Below, in pieces: positions 47,625-59,774 of a stretch of DNA of 64,000 bases. The notes beneath the pieces were generated by a model. It saw only the letters and a list, made by a program, of their open reading frames with translations. It had not been told where the DNA came from and did no database searches. The translations under genes were made by a program, and so were the position numbers. The stretch is from Desmodesmus armatus (lineage: Eukaryota > Chlorophyta > Chlorophyceae > Sphaeropleales > Scenedesmaceae), in the NCBI GenBank assembly GCA_007449985.2, contig VIIQ02000056.1, positions 1 through 64,000 on the forward strand, read 5' to 3'. Every line of letters starts with the position of its first letter. Position 1 is the stretch's first letter.

Positions 47625-50600
47625 ATGGCCAGCCTGGATACCAAGGCACCAGTGTTTGCTGCAGGGGCCCTGGCCGGGGCAGCACTCACGGCCCTAGGAG
47701 CTTATTATTACTGCAACAGCAGCAGTAGGAGCCAATCAGCAACAAGGAATAGTCAGCCACCAGCACAGACGCAAAAGCAGCAGCCGCCTGGACCAGCACA
47801 CCATGCCAGCCTGCAGGAATTTGAGCAGGATGAAGTGCTGGCAGAGCAGCTGACCCGCAACGTGCAGTTCTTTGGCCTGGAGAAGCAGAAGCAGATCACA
47901 AGCGCGTTTGTCGTGGTCATAGGGCTTGGGGTGAGCAGACCGTCATGCATACAAACCAATGGCTAACTGACCGGCAGCAGTCACTCGCTGATTGTGTGCT
48001 AGCACCTAGAGCTCACAGCAGCAACGACAGATAGTGAGCGCCTGCTGGGAGTGTCATGTTATTGCTGTCAGTCACATTCAAGGAAAAGGTTTATGCACAC
48101 ATGAAACCCCCATTCCCGCCCACACTAAGCATGAGTGTGTCACTTTCGCGTCTGCTGTGCCACTCTTTTTATGTGTGTCACTGGTTGTTATTCCAGGGTG
48201 TTGGCAGTCATGCAGCACACCTGTTGTTGCGGTCAGGCGTTGGTCGGTTGCGGCTTGTTGACTTTGACCAGGTCACTCTGTCATCACTCAACCGGCACGC
48301 AGTGGCTGTGAGGGCTGACGTGGGCATCCCCAAGGCCACCTGCCTCCAGCAGCACTTCCAGCAGATTATGCCAGAGGTAACACACCAAAGCTGTAATGGG
48401 TGGGGCCTTTTGCAGCTGTATGGTCATATATGGACTGTTGGCATTGGACCAGGACTTGACGCGGTGGTGGAGTGACTGCTAGTAGCATTGTGCCCCTTCG
48501 TTGCAAGCTGTTCAGTCCATGCCATGCGTCACATAGCTGCTGCCTTTGGCTGACCGCTTGACCGCTGTGGGCTGCCCATATCGCCAGGCTGAGGTTGAGG
48601 CGCTGGTGTCAATGTGCACAGCCGACAACGTGGAGCAGCTGCTGGCGGGTAACCCTGACTACGTCCTAGATGCCATTGACAACATTGACACAAAGGTGAT
48701 GAACAGCTTGGCAAGGCAGTTATAACAGTGGTGCACTGCTTGCAGTATCCCTGGTGCCAGGCCTTTTTATGGTGGCAGCTTCTGGGAAGACCTTGTGCAC
48801 ATTGGCCCTCGAATGATGCACTGCAGAGATGCATGAACATTCAACTTCACTCCTCCTGCATGCTAGGTTTCTGTAATCAAAATTGTCTTGTCAGTCAAAT
48901 TACAGCACTCGAACCAGCGATGGCCCCATTCCAGCCACGTGCTGACTGTTTGCGTCACTGCGGTTGGGACATGCCATGCTGCTGCTGTGTTGCTGCAGGT
49001 GGCGCTGCTAGCTGCGTGCAAGCAGCGTGGCATACGTGTGCTGTGTGTAGCTGGCGCAGGAGCCAAGGCGGATCCCACCCGTCTGCGCATTGTGGATGTC
49101 AGCGAGTCATCTGTGGACCCATTGGCGCGTGCGGTGCGGCAAAAGTGAGCACCATTAGCCATAATGGTACTGGGTCATGAATACAGCTGCATGTGGGAGC
49201 TGCCTGACAGCATTCAAACACAAAGGCCAACCAGGAAACCTCTTCAGCTGCTTGGTAGTGGGTGTCAGCTCGCCCTAAAGTCTTTGAGCGAAGCAAGCTG
49301 TGGAGGTGTTTTAGCCGCCGTCAAGTCAGTCAGAACACTGGCAGATCATGTGTCATGAGGCCTGTGGCTGTTCCCTGCTCCCTGATGGCTGCAGGCTGCG
49401 TCGTGAGTACCAGATAGGTGGCGGCATCCCTGTGCTGCTGAGCACTGAGAAGCCGCGCTGCCAGCTGGTGTCCATGGTGGACCTGGATGGAGCCAACCCA
49501 CTGGACTACCAGGTGGGCGGGTGGGTGGCTGGGGGGGTGGCTGGGGTGGGTGCGTGACTGTGTGGCTGGGTGGCGCACCAGCAAAGTGGGCGAACGGGTC
49601 GCTGGTGGATAGGTAGGGGCAGGACTGGTGGGCACTACCTGGTAGGCGTTGTGTTCTGTGCAGAAGTGCTTTAGATGGCTCGGCCGTTGCAGGTCATATG
49701 TACTACAAGTACACCCATGCTGACCAGGGTAGCAGGCATGGTGGCAGTGATGCATTGCATGGGCTGACACCACTTGAGGCAGGCAGCTGAGCTATTGAAT
49801 GCACTGTGTGTGCGTGCGCTGCCAGATTGTGCCCAACTTCCGTGTGCGGACCATCCCCGTGCTTGGCACAGCGCCAGCCATCTTTGGCATGGCAGCTGCT
49901 GCACACATCCTGTGTGAACTGGCAGCAGCACCGTTCAGTGGGGAGCCCATCATACAGCTGACAGGGCAGCAGTACGATCGTGCCCTCACGCGCCTGCAGC
50001 AGCGGGAGGAGGAGGTGTTTGGCAACACAGAGGGCGTACCTGTGGATAAGGATGACGTGAGTGGGGCTGCTGACTGGGAGGAGGGCATGCTTGTCAGGAA
50101 CTGTCAAGCGACAAATGCCTTTTGCGCAAAGACACGTAGTCTGCGCTGTTGCGTGTTTGTCTCTCGCTTACCCTGCACTCAAATGCAATAATCTCACGTC
50201 ACGGCCGCATCGTGCCCGTGCAGCATCAGGACCCATCAACATCCACTGTCAATGTTTGTTCCGCATAGTACAGAACCCTCCCATCCAAAACCCTAGCTGT
50301 CAGCAGCTCACCACCCTCAAAAGAACTCCGCCACCCATGTGCGCGTGCCTGCGCCACGGCATGCATGCTTTCGTTGCTCGTGTGCAGATGGTGTTCTTGC
50401 TGCGTGAGGTGTACCGTGGTTTCAGTGCGCGTCAAGAGCGTGTGGTGCCGCCTGGTGGCGACAAGGGCTTGATGCGCAGCACTGCCCACCTCCACCTCAC
50501 CCGCTGGGACCGCAGCAAGCCAGCTACTGTGGACAACCTGGTGCTGCTGACTGCTGATGAGGCAGAGGAGCATGATGATACAGGACTGCAGCAGCTGCAG

Positions 50601-50672
50601 CAGCAGGAGCCGGAGTTTGTGGCACACGTTGAGCGGTTGCTGGACCAGGTTCGGGCATACATTTGTTACTGA
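47625..50672 (+). CDS. tRNA threonylcarbamoyladenosine (t6A) dehydratase, TcdA/Tcd1-like
   Basis: Seven exons: 47625-47930, 48197-48376, 48588-48695, 48999-49144, 49395-49512, 49826-50056, 50388-50672; phases agree and give 457 aa. An N-terminal membrane helix (FAAGALAGAALTALGAYYY) suggests anchoring, as in fungal Tcd1/Tcd2 at the mitochondrial outer membrane. The E1-like adenylation fold follows: VVVIGLG joined to GVGSHAAHLLLRSGVGRL (dinucleotide loop), LVDFDQVTLSSLNRH, DYVLDAIDNIDTK and the family mark GAGAKADPTRLRI with DPLARAVRQ. The segment PVLGTAPAIFGMAAA corresponds to the late conserved helix. Known enzymes dehydrate t6A37 of tRNAs that read ANN codons to cyclic ct6A, using ATP. The C-terminus could continue past the possible donor after LLDQ near 50648. 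No TGTAA was found downstream. Confidence 0.92.
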
Positions 50673-52960
50673 GAGCGATCTAACAGGGTGTGTGGCAACC
50701 TGATCAAACTATGGGCTGGCCAGCAGGGAGGGGTGTGCTGTGTGGTGGTGCTGAGTCAGTACTGGTGACGAAGCTTGCACAGGCATATAAGTCGCAACTG
50801 CAAACTGTACTGCTCAGACTGGCACACCCACAAGCCGTTTCCATTGACCCAGCATTCCAGGGTAGAGGTAGCCGCACGTTGTGTTACACATAGGCTTGCT
50901 TCACATGCAGCGTTTCTCTCCACCAAGTGCTGCTGTTGCACTTGCTCAACACAACTCAGCACTGCCAGGTTGGGCAAAAGTCGGCGCAGACTTCATAGCC
51001 CCCCTCTCACATGCGGCTTACTTTTCGTTGAAGTCTGATCTCACAACCCAACAGGAGCTGCAGTCATCAAGAGTCTTGTGTGTAGTCTATGCTGATAAGG
51101 CTACACATAGTAGTGCAACAAAAGTCGTCGTGCGCCAGTGTTGTCTATGAACAAACTATGCAGGCAACATGTCACCACCACAGCTGCAACTGCCATGGCC
51201 CGGTTAGCAGGTCTCAACCCCTGACCAGAGCGTTGTGTCAGAGGGACAGACCATTCAATGGCGCCAGTCGCATGCAGCTTGCAACTGTTGCTGCACAAAG
51301 GTGTGTCACTTGGCATAAACTAGCTACACATGACAAATGGCACCCTGTGCCATACCGTGTGCCTTGAGTCCATACAGGAGTCAGCACAAATCACACCTGT
51401 GCTTGTGCGCTGGGGGGTCAAAAAAACAAGACAGGGAAGCAACCACAGTCACCTGTGCCGTAGCCTCTGTCAATGCTATGATATGCACAACAACCAACAG
51501 TAACAGTAAGCTAAGTTCACACTGGCTGCATGCACAGCGTTTATTGGGGCCTGCTGCTCAACACGCAGCTGGCTTGCTGGAAACCTCTGACGTTGTCTGT
51601 AGATGTGTGGGAGCTTCACTGGGCAGACAATTCTCATGGATTGACCTGGGTACCATCACGGCATGATAGCGTCAGGTCCTTGAGGACTCTGACCTCCACC
51701 CTCCATCCAGGCAGGTCAACAGCTCAACCAGCATGCTGGTATAGCTTCGTACTTGTGCCATACTGTCTAGGTCTACTTGCCAGAACCTGAGGGGGCAGTG
51801 GAAAACTCCTACTGCGATCCTTACCATTGCGGTGTAGTGCCAATCTTGCCATCTTGCCATGAGTACCAACCGCAGTCACTGCCGGTGCGGCATTGGGTGC
51901 ACACCTGGCACAAGCCCAGGTTGCCAGAGCTAGAGGTTGCTTACCACACAAGGGTGGGCAGCACAATCAATTCCTTTGCAAGTAGCTGCACTGGCCGGCA
52001 CGACAGTAATGTTGCCATTGGTGGCCCACACTCGAAGCAGCTTACGCGCCCCGTGTGTCTGTACCTCAAATTAGCAGAATGCAGCACGCATGTCCAGCCT
52101 TGAAGCCCAGATGCACTACGACAGAGGCCAACACCCTGACACAGGTGAAGTTTTGCCTCCGGCCCCCGGCAGTCGAGTTTACTCGGCTGAGTTGTGTGTG
52201 GCCAGCAGGTGGGGGGTGCGCCCCCCCTGGAACCTTGAAAAAAAACCCTGACACAACTTGATGGAAGCGCAAATGTCACAAACCGGATTTATTGACACAC
52301 GCTGATGAATGAGTGACACCTATACACAGCAGGCATCCAAGCATCTTGCTTGCGCATGCCCCAGACACACACATTGCCTTTACAACCCTGCCCAAGAGCT
52401 TGCGGCAGCTAGGCATGCAACAGGAAGTAGTGAAGTATGATGTCAGGAAATGGTGAAAAGCTGCCGCCCCAAAATAGTACACTGAATTTCTGACAGTCCA
52501 TCTTGCATCAGGTGGCTGATGCTGACTGCCGGGCCAGTCAGCCCAGTACGCTGTGGCACGCTGTGCAGGACATGCAGCAGCAGGCTGCAATGCATGACAG
52601 ATGCGGCAAGCTAGGAGCACCAAGTTGAATCTGCTGCAGATCATGCAGAGGGCTTGCGGAGATGCGCAATCAGCTCACACACGGGGTCCACACAACTTGG
52701 CACAGTGGCATCCTGTCAAGGATAGGCCACACCATGTTTGAGCCAACAGCAACACTTGAGCCTCAAGGCATGCGGCATGCCCTTCCATAACTATACATAC
52801 ATGAAAAGGTCAACCAGTCAGCACACCACACCAAGCAGACAATGCCAGCTACTCTCTCAACATGCGCCAACAACCAAAAAAATCCTGCATATGCTGTAGA
52901 CACCACCACAGAATCTGAGCCCGTGCAACCGCTGAACCACCTTGGCTGAAGTGCCTCTAC
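50673..52960. other. 2.3-kb stretch without a supportable gene
   Basis: I tested the open frames here and found none with consistent splice sites or recognisable motifs. It includes the dehydratase 3' UTR on the left and the flank of a minus-strand gene on the right. A G6/C7 inverted pair lies at 52211-52227 and an A8 run near 52239. Confidence 0.4.
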
Positions 52961-54190
52961 CTGACCAGCCAGCCAGCACATAGTCAGCAAAACAATGCCT
53001 GGTACCCCTGCCACTGCACATCAGCACCAAGAATACTGTCAAGCCAAGCTCCGATGAGAGTTGCCAGTGGAGATAAAGTGCAGCGAAAAAGCACAGCTCC
53101 AGCAGAGAGGGCTGGGAGCGGCTCGGCTGCTGCCTCCTGCACGGCTGCAGGTGCTGACCCAGCTTGGAGTTGCCTTCAACTACTGTCAAACGGCTGCTGC
53201 TGGCCAGCCATATAAGCACCACGGTCACAAGGTCACCCAGGTTTGTGTTCTTGGCGCTCCCACCCCAGCACTTCGCATCTTGCCGCTCCATCTTTGTTCC
53301 AACCGGTGTATTGTGAGGATGCGCACACTGCTTTGCTTACAGGCCTGCCAGCCCCATGCACCTCCTGCAGCCCTCATACACCAACAGCCCCAGCACAGCC
53401 ACATACAGCAGACCGCACACCACCCTCTCCTCGTAGTCCACAATTGCCAGCCCGGTGAAGTGGCCCACCCAGAAGGCCCGCCACTCCAAGTGCCTGCAAC
53501 GACAAAGAAGCACAGACAGGGGGTGACACAGCAGCAATGGGTCATCTTGAGAGTGCAGCTCTTGTGAGTTGGGTGTGCAAAAGAGTTTGCTAGGGCCAGT
53601 AGGTGTTGTGCATGCTACAGCTGATGCAGTGCCAATGCCATGGCAGGTGACAGACAGACATAGCAGCTGAGGTTGGGCTTGCATGAAACTGCCCACATGT
53701 ACAGCTCGAGGACACTGCTGAAGCTGAGCTTTGACCATTGGCTGCAACAGCAGCAGGCTGGTGTAAGGACTAGCCGCATTGGCCTGCTGGTGTGGGTCGC
53801 CGCTAGGACTTACTTGTACAGCCTTGCCGCCAGGGGGTCCTTCGCAGTCACCCTCCACTCTGCCCGGTACCTGTTGAGCATGGCTGTGTGCTCTGCTGCT
53901 GCAATATCTGCCTCGTCCTCCGCTGCAGAACACGCGGCAGCCTTGGCAGCATGCTTGAATGAGGTCTGGCTGGGCAGGGTTGGTGCTGTATGCTCCACTG
54001 CAGGCAAGCTGCTCTGGCTGACCAGCAGAGGCTTGACTGCTGAGCCAGTCACTGCCCGCACCACACGCAGCACAGTGCCATCCTGGCGCTGGCGTCCTGT
54101 GTTTCGCTTGCCATGTGCTGGCTCCGGTCCCTTGTAGGAGAGGGATTCCCTGAGCAGTGGGGGCCTGTCGCTGCTGGCTGGTGCCTGCAT
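52961..54190 (-). CDS. Unrecognised small membrane protein, 3' end uncertain
   Basis: Exon 1 is 54190-53814 (phase 2) and exon 2 is 53493 to 53341, where the donor CCT/GTAAGC fits; reading through it would stop at once (TAA at 53339-53337). A third exon from about 53136 to 52961 is tentative: an acceptor GTGCAG/G fits the phase and the reading is hydrophobic (LLELCFFAALYLHW, LTVFLVLMC). Exon 1 is basic, then Ala-rich; its end (RYRAEWRVTAKDPLAARLYK) runs into HLEWRAFWVGHFTGLAIVDY in exon 2, followed by a membrane helix (VCGLLYVAVLGLLVYEG). I do not recognise the family. The junction phase and the smooth helix across it argue that the first two exons are real. Confidence 0.55.
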
Positions 54191-55154
54191 GGCTGTTGGG
54201 TGCTGCTCAGACACACCCTGCTGTGCTACTGAATGGCTGGTACTGCAGCTTCAAGCTGCTGCTGGTGTGCTCAATGTCCCTGCAGACAATCCAGAGAGCC
54301 AATAGGTATGTTTTCTCATGTTGTGATTTGAGGCTGAAATCGGCAGACAGGCCCTGGGTAGAAGCACATGAAGGACTGTGGCCAGGAGCAGCAGGTATTC
54401 AGTTGGGGCTGTGGACAGGCGCCCTTATCTACCAGATACCGCAGATAAGCGGTCTTCTAACTCTGTATTATGAGTTTGTGCTTACTTTAAAGGCCCTGGG
54501 CGCACATACACCGCGCTGTAGACGACACGTCTGCTTCAGCCGGAGCCGCAACCCCAATGTCTTGCAGGCCTCACGAGAAGCAATAGGTGAAGGGTTGATT
54601 GACTGAAACGATTGCGATCGAGTCGGTGGCAGGTGTCCAATGTTTTCTATCGGTCGTGCACGAACGCACCACAGCACATATCCACTGTTTATGATTTGAG
54701 AAAGAGTAATGAAGCTATGAATTAGGCTGCACACTGATCCCTGCGATGTTTTGAGCTGAAGGGTTCCCGGGGCGGCAAAATCGGTTACATCATTGTGTTA
54801 GCCGATGTGCAGACTGAGGCGCATCCATTGCGCACAGTTTGCTAAAGGTTTTGCATATACCTGCGCCTTCAAGTCACTGCGCGTTACTGAGGGTTCCGAT
54901 GGTGACTTGAAGAGCCTACTGTATGCTGCTGCTGTAATAAGATCGCAGAGGCTGAAGCTGCTGGCTTGACTTGCTGCATGTGACCGTCATTCCATGAAGC
55001 TAGTATTGCGCGATTAAGCGATTCATGAAGAGCTGCCAGCCATCATGGAACAAGGTTATCAATGCTTGCCCACACAGTCACATGCACCTTCAACTCAACA
55101 TTTCCAACTCAACATTCAACATCAACCAGCATCAGTGGCAATCCAATGCTGGGC
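54191..55154. other. Spacer between the small membrane protein gene and the MYND-TPR-RING gene
   Basis: Promoter side of the left gene and 3' flank of the right one. No coding structure; it includes the TGTAA signal listed separately. Confidence 0.4.
54785..54789 (-). terminator. Poly(A) signal TGTAA for the MYND-TPR-RING gene
   Basis: TTACA on the plus strand, about 365 bases beyond the stop codon at 55157-55155. Confidence 0.45.
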
Positions 55155-58100
55155 TCAAGGTGTGCATGGTGGCTGCGGGGTGTGCTGCTGTGCTGGCACC
55201 TCTGCACTGGGCTGCTTGCAGCTTGGGCAGGTGGCTGCCTGCGTCTCACTCCAGCTCTCCCAGCACCTAACAGCAGCAGCGGCAGTGGAAGCATTCAACC
55301 CGTCAGCAATACACTTGACATCTGCAATTCATCAGGTGGCATACTACAAGGTGCAACGGCCACATTCTCACAGCGGTACAGGCAGCAACCCCACACCATG
55401 CTGACCTTCACAGGCATCTGCAGTGCAGCACTGCAAACCCTTATAGCTGCGCGCACCAAAGCAGCCAGACACCCCCCTAACCACACCTCCAGCGCTGCAG
55501 CAGCACTCTATGCACTCACACAAACATGCCGCCAGCACTTACTTGTAGTGGAAGCAGTGGGCGCAGCCGAGCAGCAGCAGCTGCTGGTCGCTGCCGTGTG
55601 TGGCCTTGAGTGGGCTGATGGGGTCACAGCAGATGACACACGTCTCAGGTGCATCACGCCCTACGTGTGCTGACGTCAGCTTGTACAGCAGCTTGCGCTG
55701 CTCAGCAGCAGCAGCACGGCTGTCAGCATGAGTCAGCTGCAGGCAGACACAGTACGCAGCAGCAGCAGCAGCAGGAAACGTCAAGATGCTGGTGGGGTAC
55801 AGATAACCGTTATCGTGACGCCTGGGCTCGTGTGTAACCCACAATGGCTCACAGGCCCAAAAGCAAAGGCTGGTAACCAACGTGCTGCTTCTGCTCCTGC
55901 AGCTGACAGCTCGACTCTGCTGACACCTCAACTCTGCACCAACTGCTTTGACCAAATGTTTCAATGATGGCCTGGTGTAGCTGCTGTGTCTTGTCTTGGC
56001 AGTGCTGCACAGTGCCCCACCACAAATCTGGGACAGCTGCTATTGGCAGGCTGCTGCTCCTACTGACACGGACCCTGCACAAGCCTCACCTGAATCTCAT
56101 ACAGGTTGGCTAGGTTTATCAAGCACTTGCACTGCTTCTCAACCTGCACAACACAACCGCAAACACGGCAGGGCGTGGCAGACCACCTTGACACATGTTT
56201 GACACACCACCTGACACACGGGTGAGACTGCAACTTACAGACGTACCAAACCAACAGCCTGAACAGGCACCGGGTGCAGACAGCATGGCATGAGTAGCTA
56301 TGTGAGTCTACTGTTAGCGCACTATCATTGTAGCACACTGCATATATGCAAAACCTGCTGCTGCTGTCGCCAGTGTGTACTGCTTGGGATGCCCTTACAC
56401 CATCGTCCAACCAACTCACATCATCAATCATGTCAAAGATGGCGAGAGACTTGCTGTAGGCGTCTGCAGCCTCAGTGTAACGCTTCTCAACATAGTAGGC
56501 ACCTGGCAGCAGACCGCAACACACAAACGTGAAACTTTGACTTGTCCAAGGGTCTTACATACATCCAGCAGCAGGAGATCCAGCAGTCACAAATGACAGC
56601 ATGCCCATTTCTGAAATGCAGTGTGCAGCCTTAGCGCATGTCCCCAGACAGCGCTGTCTGGGGACATGCGCTAAGGCTGCTAGCTGCCAGATACGACCTA
56701 AACACGCGCATTTGGTGCAACCTTTCCCCTCCAACACCAAACCACCAGGAGTGCTCTGCAGTACCAACCCGCAACCATTGGTGACCATGAGAAAAACCCA
56801 TGGCTGTGCGCAGCACTTCAGCAACCCAACAGCCTGAGCACGACCCAACACGGCCCAACAAACAGCCAAAGGATGCGCTGTGGGTTGTGTACGCAGTGGT
56901 GGCCCTGTGGCACCTACAACCTGACATCCCTCTCACCTGCTAGGCTGACGAGGCTGCCTGCGTGCTCCATGATGGCTGAGGCCAGGGCACTGCCGCGCGT
57001 ACCTGCCTCATGCAGGGTGATCACCTGAGCGCAGCAGCACACACCACACACGATCTCAAGAAATGGACCCTTCCACTGATAGCCCTTGCTGTTGACAGCA
57101 ATTCCGATAACCGTATGTGGATTTCAGACAGAATAGATGGCTGGCCTGGCTGGATCTACACACCTCTAGTTGTCAAATCAGATGTTGTTGTCACCAACAC
57201 CAAATTTCCCCTCTACCCCCCCTTATCCACCACCACACACGGCAATTGTGCCTTTATCTGTCATAGGAAGGCCATGTGGACTGTTGCAGACACAGGAACA
57301 CGCCCCTTATCACTCAGCATCCAACCTAATCCGCTGCAGGGTGACGCGCTGGCGCTGTTGTGTCAACAAAATTGTTTGACTGTCCTAGTGGGACCCTTCT
57401 GGTGCAGCTCGCACGTGCCCTCGCTGCTGCCACACACCTGATCCTCCCTCAAGTTGACCGCCTCCTCCAGGTGGGTGACAGCTGCCGGCCCGTCAGTGCC
57501 CACCAGCACAGTGCCCAGCAGCGTCAGCACAGAGGCACGCAGGGGCTGCTCCCCCACCTCTGTTGCCACCTTCAGCGCCTGCTGCAGGAAGCCCCGTGCT
57601 GGACCAACCTGGCCCAGGTCCCGGTTCATGGTGCCCATGCCTGACAGGCAATCAACCTGTTGCGGGAGGACGGAGAGATGTGCGAGAGGGACATTGGGTA
57701 CAGATGGAGGAGTGCCAGGGCATGAAAGAATGCATTCAAGTGTCAGCCTGACATTGGCAATGGCAGGAAAATGAATTAAGCATTGCTGGTGTTGCTGGAT
57801 GACGAAGCACCGACAGGTTGTGTGCATGTGCACATGTCATGCGAGCTCTCCAGTGGCCCCATTTCCAGCCGTTGTTCAACAAGCCCGCTGACCGCCCCGA
57901 TCACGGAGTCCAAGCCATTACAGCAGTGTGCTGTCACCGCACCTGCAGCCTCTTGTTGCCGCACTGCTCTGCCAGCTCACAGCCCTTGGCGAATGCAGAG
58001 GCCGCCTTGCCAGCATCACCCAGCTTCAGGTAGCTGTGACCCAGCCATTTGCAGCAGTCACCTGGCCAGGAACGCGGGACAGTGAGTCAGAGGAAAGCGC

Positions 58101-59306
58101 AGACCATGAGCAAGCATGAAAACATCAGTACCCCAGCAGCCCAAAACCCGCTTTGCTTGCAGCTGGCACAACCCAACAGCTTGGCAGCGCTGCGGCAGGG
58201 GGTGGGTGGCAGCGTGTTGATGGCCAATCTACCACAACCCTATCCTATGTCGTGCAAGATTTGTGACAGTGACAAAGGAGCTTTCCCAACAGCCTGCCAC
58301 GCACCTGCCACTGCCTTCTTGCCCTGCGCCTCTGCCGCTGCCTGCACTCCCTGCAGGGCCGCTGCTGCTGACCGGTGCTCCCCGCTCACAAACATCAGCA
58401 CTGCCTGCTCAAACTGCTGCTGCAGGGGGTCATCTGCCGACACAGTAGAATGCTGCTGCAGGACCTGCTTCAGGGCATCCAGCACAGTCCCTGGCGCCTT
58501 GCCGCCGCTGCTGCCGTTGGCCTGTGAGGATCGGGGGCTGGTGGTTGTGCTGCTGCTGTTGCTGCCCAGGCGCGGGCTGGTGCTGCTGGTGGTGCAGGCG
58601 CGCTTGTGCTGGGGCCAGGCTGCTTTTTGGCACTCCTGCGTGCACCCGATGCAACAGCAAGGTGGTCAGGCTGTGGTCTTGAGTGGTTATGTTCAGAGAT
58701 GCAGGAAAGCCGTCATGGAGACAGCCTGCGCTGTACGCCTCGTGCATTGCATATGCACTGTACATGCAATGTGTAGACGCAGCACATACAGAACCAACAA
58801 GAATTCGGTTGTGACTTGTGCTGCATGCAGCTTCGTGATTGAAGCATGCCCACTTCAAGTGCGTCATGAGTCATGCCTACCATCCTTGGTGAGGATGCGC
58901 GATTAGGGTTGTTTCGATAAAACTTGATACACACCTTGCTGCAATACCAGGCGTGGTGGCACCTGGAACACCTCAGCAGGTGCTCCTGCTGCTCTGGAGT
59001 CTTCTTGCAGTGGTTGCATATACTGCGGTCGCCACTGCTGCTGGTGGTGGTAGCAGTGATGTTGCCACTGCTGCTGGTGCTGGTGCTGGCCTCTGGTGCA
59101 TGCTGGGCATCTGCTGCTGCATGACCGTTAATGGCAGCTCCTAGAGGTTGTTTTGCCTGTTTTGACACGCCTGTGCCACCTGTGGATGGTTTGCCAGCAT
59201 CATCTGCATCCCCACCAGCCTCATACGCCTGGCTGAGAGCTATATAAGCGACTGCCGCTGCACAACATCCAGCAGCAACCACTGGTAAGTACTCGGACAC
59301 GCCCAT
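55155..59306 (-). CDS. Membrane-anchored MYND-finger, TPR-like, RING-H2 protein
   Basis: Nine exons: 59306-58935, 58635-58305, 58061-57943, 57656-57438, 57024-56937, 56502-56420, 56143-56090, 55736-55543, 55266-55155; phases agree and give 523 aa. Residues 8-25 form a membrane helix near the N-terminus. A canonical MYND finger spans about 97-138 (CNHCKKT, LRCSRCHHAWYCSK, then ECQKAAWPQHKRAC after the first intron). TPR-like helices follow: WLGHSYLKLGDAGKAASAFA, LTLLGTVLVGTDGPAAVTHL, YTEAADAYSKSLAIFD, CLINLANLYEIQ. The C-terminus is a RING-H2 finger (about 455-504): CVICCDP, then GCAHCFHYK and, across the last intron, CWESWSETQAATCPSC. A RING normally recruits an E2 for ubiquitin transfer, so this is a likely E3 ligase; MYND and TPR would select partners. 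Start: first ATG of the hydrophobic segment. Confidence 0.85.
56625..56680. repeat. Perfect 56-bp palindrome in intron 5 of the MYND-TPR-RING gene
   Basis: Bases 56625-56652 and 56653-56680 are exact reverse complements with no spacer; the symmetry fails at the next base on each side. In the transcript it would form a 28-bp hairpin. It lies between exons 5 and 6, clear of the splice sites. Confidence 0.97.
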
Positions 59307-59774
59307 GACAAAGTTGGAGTGGACTGCTGCTGCGAGTGGAACACCAGCAGATCAAGTCACTAGCGTTGTCTCTTATCGTGCGTCCGCGCGCGTGATCAAC
59401 GGTCAGAAACAGGCAACCAAATCAGATGTGCTAGCTGCACATCGGGGACATTGATGAGGGCGATCATCCTGTACAGGTTTGTCAAGAGTACGTCATCGCA
59501 TGACTACAAACTTCAACAGCTCAGTCTGGGCGCTCCCACTTGTGCAAAGGTTACTCACCCAAGAGCTGATTTGCCAAAGCCCACAAACGGCACCCACCAT
59601 CAAGCTGTGTTGCCCAGCTGTCGTGCTGCTGAGCACTTGTCAGTTGCAAGAACTGTGCTGTGCATCAGGAGGGACATGCTGCTTGATCAGAGAGCATATA
59701 CTACCTCACCCAAAAGCTGATGCCTGGTGTGCACAGCCTGGCAGTGGGTGAGCTCAAAGTCCTTCACCCAACTC
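59307..59774. promoter_or_regulatory. Shared promoter region, MYND-TPR-RING (-) and UBZ-like gene (+)
   Basis: The two predicted start codons diverge across 468 bases. An upstream noncoding or short coding first exon for the right gene cannot be excluded, because its frame is open for 48 bases before the ATG. Confidence 0.45.
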
